A DNA stretch of 64,000 bases, taken from positions 2,356,001 to 2,420,000 of the forward strand of contig OY744467.1 in the NCBI GenBank assembly GCA_963556145.1, in the 5' to 3' direction. Shown piece after piece: positions 1 through 10,762 of the stretch. The notes under the pieces are model-generated. The model saw only the letters and a program-made list of their open reading frames with translations. It was not told where the DNA came from and ran no database searches. Numbering within the stretch: position 1 is the first letter of the stretch; the number at the start of each line of letters is the position of its first letter. Made by a program: the position numbers and the translations under genes. The DNA is from Hygrocybe punicea. Taxonomy: Eukaryota; Basidiomycota; Agaricomycetes; Agaricales; Hygrophoraceae.

Positions 1-1516
1 GCCGTTCAACGAGGAGCATGAGACTGGCACCGATTGCGAACAGCATTCCACCACAAAATCCTATGAGGCGAACCTGTCCAGTTTTCGAGATTAAATTGGC
101 TCCAACAATGGACGAGAAGCCTGAAGACAAAGTGATTGCGAGCATTTCAACGCCTGCAATCTTCAGAGAGGAACCTTTGATGTCGATGAAGTAGCGTGGG
201 AGGAAAAAAATGGCTCCGAAACCAGCAGCACCAGCGAGGAAGTTGATGAGACAAGCGATGGACACATTTGGAATTGAGAATAACCTGAGGTCGAACACTG
301 GCTCATGCGACCCCTGGAGTTCGTATAAAATAAATATCGGGATGAGGAGTGCGCCGAGGATAAACAAGCCGATGATTTGCGATGACTGCATGGAGAATGG
401 GACGTCGAGAAATAAACACCTTGAAAAGTAAAAAGTTTCGCTTACAATCCAGGGAAATTGCTTGTTTCCCATTTCGACAGCAATGCAGATTAGGCTGGAG
501 ATCCCCACTACCAACAAACAAACAACATAGTCAACTTCCCCCAATTGGGAAATGATGTCCACATTTTGATTTTTGTGAAGGGGGTACCGCATGCTCGTGG
601 CGGAACAGATGTAGGTGAGACCCAAGAGAGAAAGCGTTAACCAAAACTGCCATCTCCAAGATAACTCGACGGATAAGACGGCTCCTAAAATGGGTCCTGC
701 CGCCATACCCATGGAAAGGGAGAGATCGAAAAGTCCTGTTAAAACGTATCTTTAGCATATCATCACCATCTTCAATCATCGAATTAGCTCACCCAACCAC
801 AGCCCGCGGTTGTCTGGGGTGGTTAAATCCATGATAACAATGACACCGACTCTGCCGGCCAGAGGCTCCGACACCCTGGAGGAGTCTCCCCCCAATGAAT
901 GAGTTCATGGACTGCGTCACGGTGATTGCTTCAGTTAGTGAGGTTCAGTTTGACGGGAAGCAAATGCGTAACTACCTCTGCGAGCCCGCACCACAACGTT
1001 CCACCCATAAATATAAAGAGGGTGCTGTTAAACACAGCAGCGCGTCCAAAGATGTCACTAAATCTCCCTAAAAGTGTTTGGGTGATAGTGAAGCCAAGAA
1101 GATATGCAGTTGTCATCCAATTTTGGTTGGTGAGGTCATTGAATTCGTGAGCGATTACATGTTGAGAAGTCGTTGCGCTGAATTCGTTAAAACTACACAA
1201 ACGAATTAGGCGGACAGCTTGATATGAAGAGCTACATACAAGGCGGCAAAATTTCCAATCCAAACTGTTTCCAAGGTTTGGTCAGAAGAGTGCGTTTTTT
1301 CTTCTTCATGGACCACATGTACGACGTACTGGCAACCATGACAAGCATGAAATTGGTGCGAGAAAGTGTGACGCTGGGACGAGACGTTGGGGGAAGCGTG
1401 GGATGAATAACTGGAATATCGACCTTCGTTTCTTCGATTGGGCCAGCGCGTACGATGTCCTGGAGGGCCATCTCGAGCTCACGGTCAAACCAGTTGTTGG
1501 GGTTTCGCGATTGCAT
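1..1516 (-). CDS. MFS transporter, C-terminus cut by window edge, apparent frameshift
   Basis: Multi-pass plasma-membrane transporter of the major facilitator superfamily, probably a drug:proton antiporter type. Splicing two short introns near 1210-1320 joins MLVMVA to IWIGNFAA and then to the EFNDLTNQNWMTTAYLLG and LGRFSDIFGR segments, which are typical of helices 1-2 and the loop after helix 2. GGRLLQGVGASG follows near 860-910, the usual motif after helix 4. The next segment, GVIVIMDLTTPDNRG, lies in the +1 frame, so one extra base near 857 breaks the frame; the exon after the next intron (FDLSLSMGMAAGPILG) agrees with the shifted frame. I chose the ATG at 1516 (MQSRNPNN); 1471 is an alternative. 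The 3' end is outside the window. It is either a young pseudogene or carries a sequence error. The substrate cannot be told. Confidence 0.8.
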
Positions 1517-2226
1517 TCTCGGAAAGGTAATAAAAAGTACTGTTTTTGAGATGGCGCCAGTGAGACTGACTGGGGTGAGCAGAATGATATTTAATAATCC
1601 ATCCATACACCAGGACAACACAAATACCGATAGTCCGGGAATCAGATCCAAATACAAGTCACACCGCAAGGGCATCAGGAGGGCCGTCGTTGTGATACGG
1701 AACACTTGCACAGATTCAGAGCAAGAGAAAATTGGCAGGAACTCAACCGGTCAAGATCCAAGATCTACCCATTTCAGGTGGTTAAAGTGGGTAAATGGTG
1801 GAGCGCTGAAGAACGGTCGTAACGAAAGAGAACGGGGATAGTCAACGGAGGGTGCGTGAAATAGTACGCAGTATATATGATATATGTATATATACAGACG
1901 CTAGAGTCTCTGGAAAACGAACGTGAGACGTGAAAGTCGTGCGTGTGTTTTTACAACGAGGAGAGCTGGACTGCGGGAATGAAACGATATCAACACAAAA
2001 TTCCTAGGTAGGAAGCACAAACTGTACGCACTGACTTGTGGGGTATGTGGACTAGGTGATGGGTATGACCAGGGATATATATGGAGAGAACAAAACGTCG
2101 CCAGGACTACTGTAGCGATGAGCGCTGGGGCAGGAAGGGAGCGGAATGGCTCATGGTCGCAGCGACGACACAATACGACAACGTGGGTAGTAACCCAGGA
2201 TCACTGTCCTCACCGCTAAGCCGGAC
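1517..2226. other. Intergenic region, MFS promoter side
   Basis: About 700 bases between the 5' end of the transporter and the 3' end of the phosphatase gene, both on the minus strand. It holds an alternating TA-rich stretch near 1871-1895. No convincing coding region or RNA gene is visible. Confidence 0.5.
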
Positions 2227-4071
2227 TTATCGCCCGCCATCCAGGATGCCCCGCACATCGTCCACTCCTATCAGGTCTGTCAGGAACGGAACGAGGTCGA
2301 CGAGTTCCGTGTCGTGCGGGTCGTTGAACCAAGACGATACAGGTACCGCATTGTTGGGGTGAAAGATGTAGGATGCAGGTGAGTTGTCCAGGATGATTGT
2401 GTCCGCTATCGGCCGGCCGAGTTGTGAGAGGTCCTAGAAAAAAGAATGGCGAATTTAGGATCAGCTACTAGAGAGAGCGAGACGCTTACCTTGACGTAAT
2501 TTCCCTTATGGCTGTAGCAGCTCTCACGGAACAGTCTGTGTGTGACGGATTGGTGAATGTCCAGCTTATCCAACACGGGATCAGCATACTGTCGTGTGCA
2601 CATCCGGCGTACCGGTCAAATCAGGGACAGGACGATGGCGCCGTAGGGATGAAGACGCACTTTACTCAAACTCGCCGTATAAACCACGACCTCGTACAGC
2701 TCGCCCATTTTCTTCAGGAAGTTGTCCACCCCAGGCCTCTTGAGCACGTGGAAGTGATGCCAGTGGTACTCGATCTCGACAGGCACAATGAAGTCTGCTT
2801 GCTGGACGGCCTGCAGATCGGAATTCGTCATCAGATATGCGAGCAAGCTCGAGAAAATAGAAGAAAGAGAAACCCACTTTGAAGCTGCTGTGCACTAATG
2901 TCTCGTCGAGATCGAGCACGAGGCATTTCCGGCCAGCATGATGGGGCGCAATTGGGGGCAACAACGGCTGTGGGACGCCGTCCTAAAACAAGTTTTCGTT
3001 AGAACATCTAATATGGTATAATTGCAGGAGGAGGACGCACAGGGCCTATCGGGATGCCCACCCCACCATTCCTTATGAGCCGCTCCTCATCGTCCTCGAC
3101 TTCCATTGCGGTTCCACCGTCCGCCTCGTCGTCCGTCGAGTTTGTACCGTCCGAATCGTCTGCAGAGTCATGCGTGTGCCGTGGGACCTCATCGCCTGTA
3201 GAGCCTGGGGGTTGCACAGCCCCCGACGTGACGCCGTCCGTGACAGAGTGGGGTAGCAGGTGCTTGCTGGGCGGGGGCAGCACGACCACGTCTATTTCTG
3301 CCGCTACGGGCGGAGCGACGAGAGGAGCGGTTGGGGGGTCCTTTGTGCGGAGGTCAGAAGTCTGGGGTGTGGCTATATGAGCACTTGTGGGAGGCATCTC
3401 TCGGAGTGCTACAGACGAGTTGGGCTCTGAATTGACGGAGACGGAGTCGTCCATGTCAGTGGTGTGCGCATATGAGGTGCCGACGCAAGGAAAGAGCTTT
3501 GACATGAATTTCGAGAGCAAGGAGGGTACGGTGCGGAGGTTGGGTGGCGGTGGCTTGTCAATGGAGAGAGCCGACTGGGCGCCATCAGAGGTTGTGGATT
3601 TGCTCTCCTCGCGACGGGAAGACTGTGGGGGGGTGAGCGTCTGCGTGCCGGTAAGAGTAGCGGTTGTGGATCCCTGATCTTTAGCCCGGCCTTTGTTTAT
3701 GTGCATTTTGTGCTGGTTTTCCGTGCACGTACCTGCGTCATCTGAAGTTTGGGTTCCTGGGACAGCCAGTTCTGTGTTGGCCGACTGGAGAGGCTCGGAA
3801 GACTGAGGAGTAAACAGGGGTTGGGGGGTGCCCTGCTCGTCTACTAGTAGTACTACGGTGAGACCTTGAGCATCTGTAAATATAAAAGGGCGTCTCTGGG
3901 GAGCTCACTACTATCGGAGGTGGTTTTTTCTGGCAAGGTCTCCGCGCTTGTTTCCGCGTCTTTCCCGCGTCTAGTGTGTTTGCTCCGCTTCCTGGAGAAG
4001 AAGCGGCGTGAAGGTGTTCGATCTGAGGGGGATTCTAAGAGATCTGGGTTATCAGGAGACGGGGGGGCCAT
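2227..4071 (-). CDS. PSR/SCP-type (FCP1-like, NIF domain) protein phosphatase, copy 1
   Basis: HAD-superfamily Ser/Thr phosphatase of the small CTD phosphatase/PSR1 group; fungal relatives act at the plasma membrane in stress signalling. The first 380 or so residues are low-complexity and Ser/Pro/Thr-rich. The C-terminal catalytic domain reads [15 protein letters not shown] (DxDxT nucleophile), [38 protein letters not shown] and [13 protein letters not shown]. Exons read as 4071-3912, 3873-3733, 3690-3041, 2982-2878 and three more to the TAA at 2227. The first intron is only 38 nt. It lies head-to-head with a close paralog at 5654-7572 that shares intron positions and the spacer motif [16 protein letters not shown]. 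The basic Cys-containing segment SKLFPCVG is a possible lipid-anchor region by analogy with Psr1, which is inference. Confidence 0.87.
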
Positions 4072-4287
4072 GGAGGGGTATGGCGAAGGTTTCGGATAGT
4101 AATGAGGGACGGGGAGGGCAACTTGAAGATGGCGGAGTACAACGTTGCAGATGCCAGTGCCAGTGGCTGACCTGTTCGGGTATGCAATAATTAATTAATT
4201 AATATTGTTACTGTTTTATTTAAAAGGTTGAATTTGATGGTCGTCTTACTCAGCCTCTGACTAATCCAACGACTACAGCAAATTCTC
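4072..4287. promoter_or_regulatory. Bidirectional promoter between phosphatase copy 1 and bZIP gene
   Basis: A 216-bp divergent intergenic gap that must hold the promoters of both neighbours. It contains a short AATT tetranucleotide run near 4188-4205. No canonical TATA box can be assigned with confidence. Confidence 0.5.
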
Positions 4288-5179
4288 ATGTTATCGTTCA
4301 CCAGCGCCGCCAACGTCCAGCAGCCCATCCAATCTCAGAACCAGAACCAAAACATCTCTCAAGACCATCAGAATGTCCACCAGCAGCTTCCTCAGCACCA
4401 ACAACCCTCCCCAGCCAACCAGACAATGAGGTTGAGGGACAACCCGCCCACAATTACACCCACACCTCGGGCCCCGCGCAAGCGCAAGTCCCCGTCATCC
4501 AACAATAACGCAGAAACTGCACAGCAGCAGCAGCAGATTTCCCAGCCCCAGCAGAACGCAGTGCAGCATGTTCTCCCTCCCCCACACACTCTAGTCCATC
4601 CACCGCCACACATGCAACCGCCACCGCTCCCTCATGGCTACGCGTATGCCCCGACAGACTATACGCCGGGCGGTATGCCCCCTCCACATCCCAACCAGCT
4701 CCATTCTCCCGGCGCTGACCAGACATCGGATGGGAGTCAGTCCAATGCGGGCAGGACACTTAGTTCGAGCAAGCGTGCCGAACAGAACAGGAAAGCGCAG
4801 CGTGCATTCAGGGAGCGTCGAGATCAGTTGCGTGTCTTGTGATTTCGGGATTGTGGGCCATACTGAAAGCTAATCGCTATACAGACATGTGAAAGCACTG
4901 GAAGCGAGATCGCAGTTGCTGGACACGGCGCTTGCGTCGGCCGACGAGGCGAACCGGCGCTGGGAGGAGTGCCGGGCGCTGGTTGACCAGTTGCGGGTTG
5001 AGAATGCGGCACTTCGTGCAGCGTTGAGCCAGGCGCAGATGTTACCTCATGGTGGCAATGTTGTCGGCGGTGTCGTTGGTCCTGGCGGGGGTGGCAAGAA
5101 CAACGAGGAGGCGAGCAAACAGGAAGGGGCTGGTGAGTTCCAGCACAATGGTGAGGGCACCACGGAGGGCAAGGAGTAA
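4288..5179 (+). CDS. Yap/Pap1-like bZIP transcription factor
   Basis: Nuclear DNA-binding regulator. Two exons, 4288-4838 and 4885-5179, join in phase to give 281 residues; the intron splits a Leu codon inside the zipper region. Residues about 1-150 are rich in Gln and Pro. The basic region KRAEQNRKAQRAFRERRDQL carries the NxxAQxxFR signature of the fungal Yap family, followed by a leucine zipper (VKALEARSQLLDTALASAD, then LVDQLRVENAALRAAL). The C-terminus is Gly-rich and short, and I see no Cys-rich redox domain, so an oxidative-stress role like Yap1 is not supported. The gene lies in the loop of an inverted duplication of phosphatase genes. Confidence 0.9.
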
Positions 5180-5653
5180 GAACTGATGATGGGGAAACGG
5201 GATGTGTGGAGAAGACTTCCTTTCGTAGTAATCCGGAGACCAGTAGTGATTCACAGTAAGCTATTCCTTGAAACTGTTTTCTTGAGGTGGTCGTTGAACT
5301 GAGAGAGTTGTTGTTGATGGGCTCGCAGCTTTATGTAAGTAACAATCTTTGTCAACCTCTTTGTCATCGTTCGCAGCGCTGCCCAGCTCAAACCAAGTAA
5401 CCGTGTTTGATGTCCAGCCCAGCCTCTCGACCGTCTATCGCGTAGTCCCTGTAATGATCGGTCATCCTGCACAATATTAATCCTTGCACATGGGGCAGAA
5501 TTAAATATTTTTTCCGCGTATGAGCACCAGCGCTCGCCCTGTCAATGAGGCGTGAGAAATCGAGCCAGTCCGCGCGTTGAGGGCGTTGTTGGATGTTTAT
5601 TCGCCATCGCTGCTGCTCAATACCCACAAAATTAATACCCGCCGCTCCCCTCA
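5180..5653. other. Intergenic region upstream of phosphatase copy 2
   Basis: 474 bases between the bZIP stop codon and the ATG of the second phosphatase gene. It presumably carries the bZIP 3' end and the phosphatase promoter. I see no gene or repeat in it. Confidence 0.5.
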
Positions 5654-7572
5654 ATGCCCTCACCATCGGATTCTCCAACTCAACCCAAAACGTCCTCGTC
5701 GCCCTCCGAACATGACGGCGCTGTCGATCAGCTCTCTATTGGCGTGCAGGTGCCCCAAAATTCCCCCAGCAGTACCATCGAGCAGTCTGCGCCCCAAAAT
5801 GCAACTACCCCTGGTGACGCCGTCCAAGGCAGCCACGATACCGCCCCACAAGAGGCCGTAGCAGCGGTCACTGCCAACCAAGGGCCCGTCTCTGCTGATC
5901 ATTCACAGCCGCCCCACCCCACAACGGATACGCTCATTTTGCCTGCTCCCTCCTCAGAATCGCATGCTGAGGACAGGACTAGAGAAAAGCCCGAAGACAA
6001 GGGTTCCCTCTCCACCGCAACTACACAAACGCCGACCCGCTCCTCACGGCGGAAGGCGAACAAGTCTTCCGTGTCTGAGCGCGCACCATCGACGAGTACG
6101 TTCAACAACGCCCACTCTGCCGCTAGCAACGGAAATGCAAAAGTCTCCGTACCACCCGACACCCCGTCTTTCTTCACGAAGCTTGTCCGCCGGCTCGTCC
6201 CCTGCATCCCCCTCTCGTCCTGCACCCAGCCCATCGACATCGACGACCCCGATACGCTCCCCATACAAGAGAAAGAGAAACCGGGCGTGAAGGACACGGG
6301 ACAAGATTCAGCGACGACAGGCGATAGGCCCAAGGAGGCGCCGCCAGTGCCTCTACGAACCCCCGAGGAGTCAACCTCCGTGTCCGTCCCCCTGCAGGCG
6401 CCCCCTCCGCTCTCCGTAGTGCCAATCTCCTCAACCACGGATAGCGATATCATCGTACCCCCCACTCCGACCCGGAATTTGTTGCCCAAGTCAGAGACTG
6501 AAGGCGTCACATCTGGCGCCGTGCAGCCCCCGGGGTCAACAGGGGAGTCGATCCTCAGCCCGCACCCGCATCAACACACCCATCAACATACACATGAGCA
6601 CGGCCGGACCCACACACGCGATTCAACTGTCGACGGGGACGAGAGCGACGAAACGAGCTTCACCGAGGACGAGGACGCGGAGGAAGGGACACCCGTAGAG
6701 GACCACGAGGATGAGGAAGATAGACTCATTATGAATGGCGGTGCAGGGATCCCGATCGGTCCTGTGAGTGTTGGCTTGCGTTTTGTATCTCTCCCGTGTC
6801 CCCAGCTGATGCGTGAGGTAGGATGGCGTTCCTAGGCCACTATTGCCCCCAATTGCGCCGCAACACGCCGGTCGGAAGTGTTTGGTGCTTGATTTGGACG
6901 AGACGCTGGTACATAGCAGTTTCAAGGTAATTTTGCTTTTTCATGTCGATCCGGCAACTTTCTCATTCATTCCGACAGTCGATACCGCAAGCTGACTATG
7001 TGGTACCTGTCGAGATTGAGTTTCACTGGCACAACGTCTATGTAATCAAACGACCCGGCGTGGATAATTTTCTGAAAAAGATGGGCGAAATTTATGAGGT
7101 TGTGGTCTTCACCGCGAGTTTGAGTAAAGTAGGTCTGAGTGGCATTGTGGGCATCAAGCCCTCTGATTTTTATGACATTGATGGGTATCTCTGCTAGTAT
7201 GCCGATCCCGTACTGGACAAACTGGACATAAACCAAGTGGTAACACATCGACTTTTTCGAGAGAGCTGTTACAACCACAAAGGAAATTATGTCAAGGTCG
7301 GATGCAACGCCATCGTTGTGTTCGTTACCGTCTGCTCACACATGCATGCTTCTTTGCTTCTCTAGGATTTGTCACAATTAGGACGACCAATAGCGGATAC
7401 AATAATCCTAGACAATTCGCCCGCGTCGTACATCTTCCACCCCAACAACGCCGTACCCGTTTCGTCGTGGTTCAACGACCCACACGATACGGAGCTCACA
7501 GATCTGGTTCCTTTCTTGTCGGACCTTAGTTCAGTGGATGATGTGCGCGGTGTCTTGGACGGAGGACTATGA
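5654..7572 (+). CDS. PSR/SCP-type (FCP1-like, NIF domain) protein phosphatase, copy 2
   Basis: Paralog of the minus-strand gene at 2227-4071. Exons read as 5654-6763, 6822-6926, 6979-7128, 7198-7296 and 7366-7572, with every splice in phase. The first exon codes a long disordered N-terminus with a His-rich stretch ([14 protein letters not shown]), an acidic stretch and the shared [16 protein letters not shown] motif. The catalytic core has [56 protein letters not shown] and [20 protein letters not shown]. Catalytic residues are intact, so both copies look functional. The N-terminal halves have diverged far more than the catalytic domains. Confidence 0.88.
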
Positions 7573-8412
7573 CTCGGCAGATGGGCGACCGGATGCAGTT
7601 CCGGGGGGGGGAGTGCGAACTCGACAATTCGTTACTTTATTCCTACACCCGCTCGTGTCGGCGCAAAAAAAAAAGGGATTAATCTTAGTAGCCCTAACGC
7701 TGCCTACTGCGGGATTCATCATCCACGGTCCATTAGACGCCCAACAGCCGGTCCCATGGTCCTTTTTTTTCCTCGCTCGCCTTCGGTATTCGAATAAAGC
7801 TTTCAACAGTATATACAACACGTTTTTATACCCCTGCAAGCAAAGGTCAATGTTATTCCGCACGCCACCCCCCCCGTTTACCCCCTTACCTTTCAATTAC
7901 CCCTCCTGTCACACTATACTCTCACCTCCTCCACACTTGTCACTTTGCCCAATCCCCGAATCGATTCCCCGTTCCCTTCATGCTTTGCACTTGTATTCAA
8001 TCACCCTTCCCGCGTATTTCATTGGTATATTGCCGCTCGGGCTTTCACCCTACCTACGCCCCCTCCCCATACTTTAGTATATATATTTTCTCCTTCTCCA
8101 TCTCCCTCCTACTTTGCCTTGCGTCAGGTATTCACGACTGCACGAAAATGACATGACACGCTACTAGTACGCATATAAACACAACTATCTACCTCAATGA
8201 AAGTTGCCAGTATTAGGTGGCGGGCTTAGGAGGGGTATACCTCTTTCTTTGAGATTGTGGTTGGTAGTTAATTTGGTAGTCTCGTCCAGGGATCCTGCAC
8301 TCGCTCACGTGACTTTAGTTGTTTGTCGGCGGTGAGCTAACTCCTATCCAACAACTTCAAGTACCAACACCTGGCACTGCTTGACAGTGCACGACTTGCT
8401 ATTGAACTTCAC
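7573..8412. other. Intergenic, pyrimidine-rich
   Basis: 840 bases downstream of phosphatase copy 2. The stretch 7850-8110 is strongly C/T-rich on the plus strand, and a 10-nt A run lies near 7665. Open frames here look like composition effects. It probably holds the phosphatase 3' UTR and the promoter of the interrupted gene that follows. Confidence 0.5.
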
Positions 8413-8558
8413 ATGTCTACCACTACTGTCCTAGTCCAGCGACATACTCCTGTTTCCACACAACCTGTGTCCTTCTACCTCTCCTTCCCGATGACACCAA
8501 ACCCCACAGACGAGGAGGTGATGGAAAGGCTGTCGCAGTCGCTTTCAGGACCGTTGGA

Positions 8559-8568
8559 TCAATATACC
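8559..8568. repeat. Left target-site duplication of LINE
   Basis: TCAATATACC immediately left of the poly-T run; an identical copy lies at 10753-10762 beside the truncated 5' end of the LINE. Confidence 0.85.
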
Positions 8569-8694
8569 TTTTTTTTTTTTTTTTTTTTTGTCAATTTATT
8601 GTCCTGCAGGGCTGTACCCTATGTCAGACGTTACATGTAAGGCATGAGTAGTAGTGGAATGCAGAAGTGGGTATCTAGATTTGGGGTTTTAACC

Positions 8695-8702
8695 ATTGTG
8701 TG
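8695..8702. repeat. Left 8-bp target duplication of hAT-type element
   Basis: ATTGTGTG directly before the left terminal inverted repeat, matched exactly at 9722-9729. Confidence 0.88.
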
Positions 8703-9721
8703 TAGTGTATTGCACGGGTAACCCCCGTGTACTTTTGGGGATACCCGTACCCGTACCCATGAATACCCGTACCCGTCACCGCGGGTACGGGTTTTGTGCC
8801 AGGTCTTTTTTTTCCTACCCGTACCCGACCCATACCCGTACCTGTAGCGGGTAACCCGCGGGTCTCACACTCGCGACACCGGACATGCAGCCCTTTGACC
8901 TCGCAACACCAGACATGTGTCAATTGACACACGCCGTGTGAGCGTGAGGTGGGATGGGTGTGGGCCCGGTGCAGCGTAGTTGGTGGGTGGTGGGCGCAAA
9001 GCTGGGGTGATTGCGTCGTTGGACCCCTGGGCCAGTGGATGCCTGGGCCGGTGGATGCGTGGGCTGGTGGACGCGTGGGCTGGTGGATGCGTGGGCTGGT
9101 GGACGTGTGGGCTAGTGGATGCGTGGGCTGGTGGACATGTGGGCTGGTGGAATTGCCAGTGAGAAACTCACCTGGCGACCGGGGAGTGGGTGCACTACAC
9201 CCCCGGTCTTTCTTCGCTTGGCGTGGACGCAAGGTGAATGGGGGTGGATGTCTTCGGGTGCTCTGGCCCAATGCCGACTGGTATGCAGGGGCCTGGGATA
9301 AGTCTTGAGCCCCGTTGTCCTGCTTGGTGCCTGTTACCTCGCGAATGACGTCGACGCGTCAGTTGACGCGTCAGGGTGTGTTCCCGAGGTATGGAATTAG
9401 TCCATGTCAATGGAAGTAGAATCTGAATACGTACCTGGGCCAGTAGGTGGGTGCACCACCCTCCCAGCCATCCTCTCCGTTGCCATCGTCGTGGTCTTCG
9501 TCACTGTGGTCTTCTATCATCTTGTTGTCGTGCCCCATTGGATTGTTGCGGTTGCGGTTGAACCCGACGCGTCATTCGTGTGACTGAATGTCACGGGTAC
9601 ATGGGTTACCCATCGCGGGTACGGGTAATCGCATGGGTACAAATTGCTGTACCCGTACCCGCACCTGTGGCTGTACCCGTGGCAAAACCTGCAGGTTTAC
9701 CCGTACCCGTGCAATACACTA
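8703..9721. mobile_element. Non-autonomous hAT-type DNA transposon
   Basis: 1,019 bp with perfect 18-bp terminal inverted repeats, TAGTGTATTGCACGGGTA at the left and its complement at the right, flanked by an exact 8-bp duplication. The TAGNG terminus and 8-bp duplication are hallmarks of the hAT superfamily. There is no transposase; the open frames inside come from a 16-bp minisatellite and biased composition. Both subterminal zones (about 8715-8865 and 9590-9715) are packed with ACCCGT/ACGGGT hexamers, as expected for transposase-binding sites. It is nested in the LINE, so it arrived later. Confidence 0.88.
9029..9156. repeat. 16-bp minisatellite, eight units
   Basis: Tandem variants of GGGCTGGTGGATGCGT, alternating mainly at the ATG/ACG position, inside the hAT-type element. 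Because 16 is not a multiple of 3, it creates Gly/Trp-rich open frames that are not genes. Confidence 0.85.
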
Positions 9722-9729
9722 ATTGTGTG
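9722..9729. repeat. Right 8-bp target duplication of hAT-type element
   Basis: ATTGTGTG directly after the right terminal inverted repeat, identical to 8695-8702. Confidence 0.88.
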
Positions 9730-10175
9730 AACTCAGTTTGTGAATGCAACCACGACGAAGTAAGTTCCCCGTGGTCCCAGCATATCCGATACTGTTTTAG
9801 TCACCTGATCTGAGAGAGCGCCTAAGGTTCACTAGCATGGGTACGGTGTGGTGGGGTCTGGGCCGATTAAGTGCTCGGCCGATAGAACGGTCATGCACGG
9901 GATGGATAACGCCGCTGTGGGGGGGAGGTGGAGTGATGACAATGACAATGCGATGGGGGTGCGGGATGTGGAGTATGGGAGGTATTCTTCGGTTGTGGGT
10001 CCTGGGTCGTATCGTGGGGGTGTTGGTGTTGGTGTTGGTGTCGGTGTGTATGTTGGTCTTTTCTTTTTCTCTGCTCGTGGTAGGGGGTGTAGCGGGTATC
10101 TCGACGTGAGCGAGCGAGTACGTGTGTGTGCAAGTGTGCGGTAAGGTGGGGGGAGCGTGCTGTGGGAGTTGTTAG

Positions 10176-10752
10176 TTACGTGTTGTGTGGAGAGTGAAGG
10201 TCACCGAATGAGTCTTTGAATCTGCCCATGCGTCGCACGTATTTTATTAGCTCTTTGATTCCTTTCAGTTCGTTGAGGAGGTAGGTGAGGGAGGTGGCGT
10301 GAGTTCTTAATACATTGACTAACGCGTGACGTGGCGCTCTATAGCAGGGACATTCAAATAGGAAGTGGTGAATGGTTTCTGTAGCCTGCTCGCATTTTGG
10401 ACATGTGTTAGTGTCAGATCTTTTTATTTTGTGTAAGTATGAGTTAAGTGGAAGGTGGGTGGTGCGGATTTGTGTTATCAGGCTGGTCTGGGGACATGTC
10501 AGATCAGCTGAGGATTTCAGGAATTTGCTAATGGGGAAGTTAGGGTCTATGCGTGTGAAGCGGACGTATCGTGGTGAGTGGCTCCAGTCTTCCTTCCATT
10601 GTTGTGTTAGGCGTTTGATGAAGGTTGATTTGAGGGCTGAGGTGTTGGACGGAAAGTGGTGTGTGTGGAATGGAGGTGGTAGGCGATGTCGTGGGCTGGA
10701 GAATCCCCTCGCTGCTTTCTTGGCTTCGGCGTCGACTTTCTCGTTGCCCATG
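10176..10752 (-). pseudogene. LINE reverse-transcriptase C-terminus (RNase H end and Cys/His knuckle)
   Basis: The frame starts at the truncated 5' end of the LINE with GNEKVDAEAKKAARG, which matches the end of the RNase H domain of Tad/I-type elements (GNExADxxAK). It goes on to STFIKRLTQQWKEDW, TTHLPLNSYLHKIK and a CPKC...HHFLFECPCY zinc knuckle, ending at 10176. The reverse transcriptase and endonuclease parts are absent. The upstream in-frame ATG near 10781 belongs to the host gene, not the element. Confidence 0.85.
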
Positions 10753-10762
10753 TCAATATACC
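10753..10762. repeat. Right target-site duplication of LINE
   Basis: TCAATATACC, identical to 8559-8568, next to the truncated 5' end of the LINE. Confidence 0.85.

Larger units (their letters stand above)
8569..10752 (-). mobile_element. 5'-truncated Tad/L1-like non-LTR retrotransposon (LINE)
   Basis: Inserted in minus orientation. The plus strand starts with 21 T (8569-8589), which is the poly(A) tail of the element. The coding remnant at 10176-10752 begins inside an RNase H-like region and contains the Cys/His knuckle. Ten-base target duplications flank it. A 1,019-bp element plus its 8-bp duplication sits in the 3' untranslated part, so the LINE itself is about 1.16 kb. 5' truncation, an A tail and a target duplication are the normal products of target-primed reverse transcription. 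Confidence 0.87.

Noticed and set aside
7538..8151. 179-codon and 68-codon frames after phosphatase copy 2
   Set aside because: Overlap the last exon in another frame and run through a pyrimidine-rich tract; Ser/Pro/Leu bias explains them.
8949..9308. Trp/Gly-rich open frames on the plus strand and a His/Pro/Thr-rich frame on the minus strand
   Set aside because: They come from the 16-bp minisatellite and biased composition inside the hAT-type element; all three frames are open for the same reason.
8703..9721. Telomere-like reading of the ACCCGT repeats
   Set aside because: The hexamer is not the fungal telomere unit (TTAGGG), occurs in both orientations and is confined between two terminal inverted repeats.
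9848..10144. Open frames with Gly/Val or His/Gln repeats
   Set aside because: Low-complexity 3' untranslated part of the LINE; no conserved motif.
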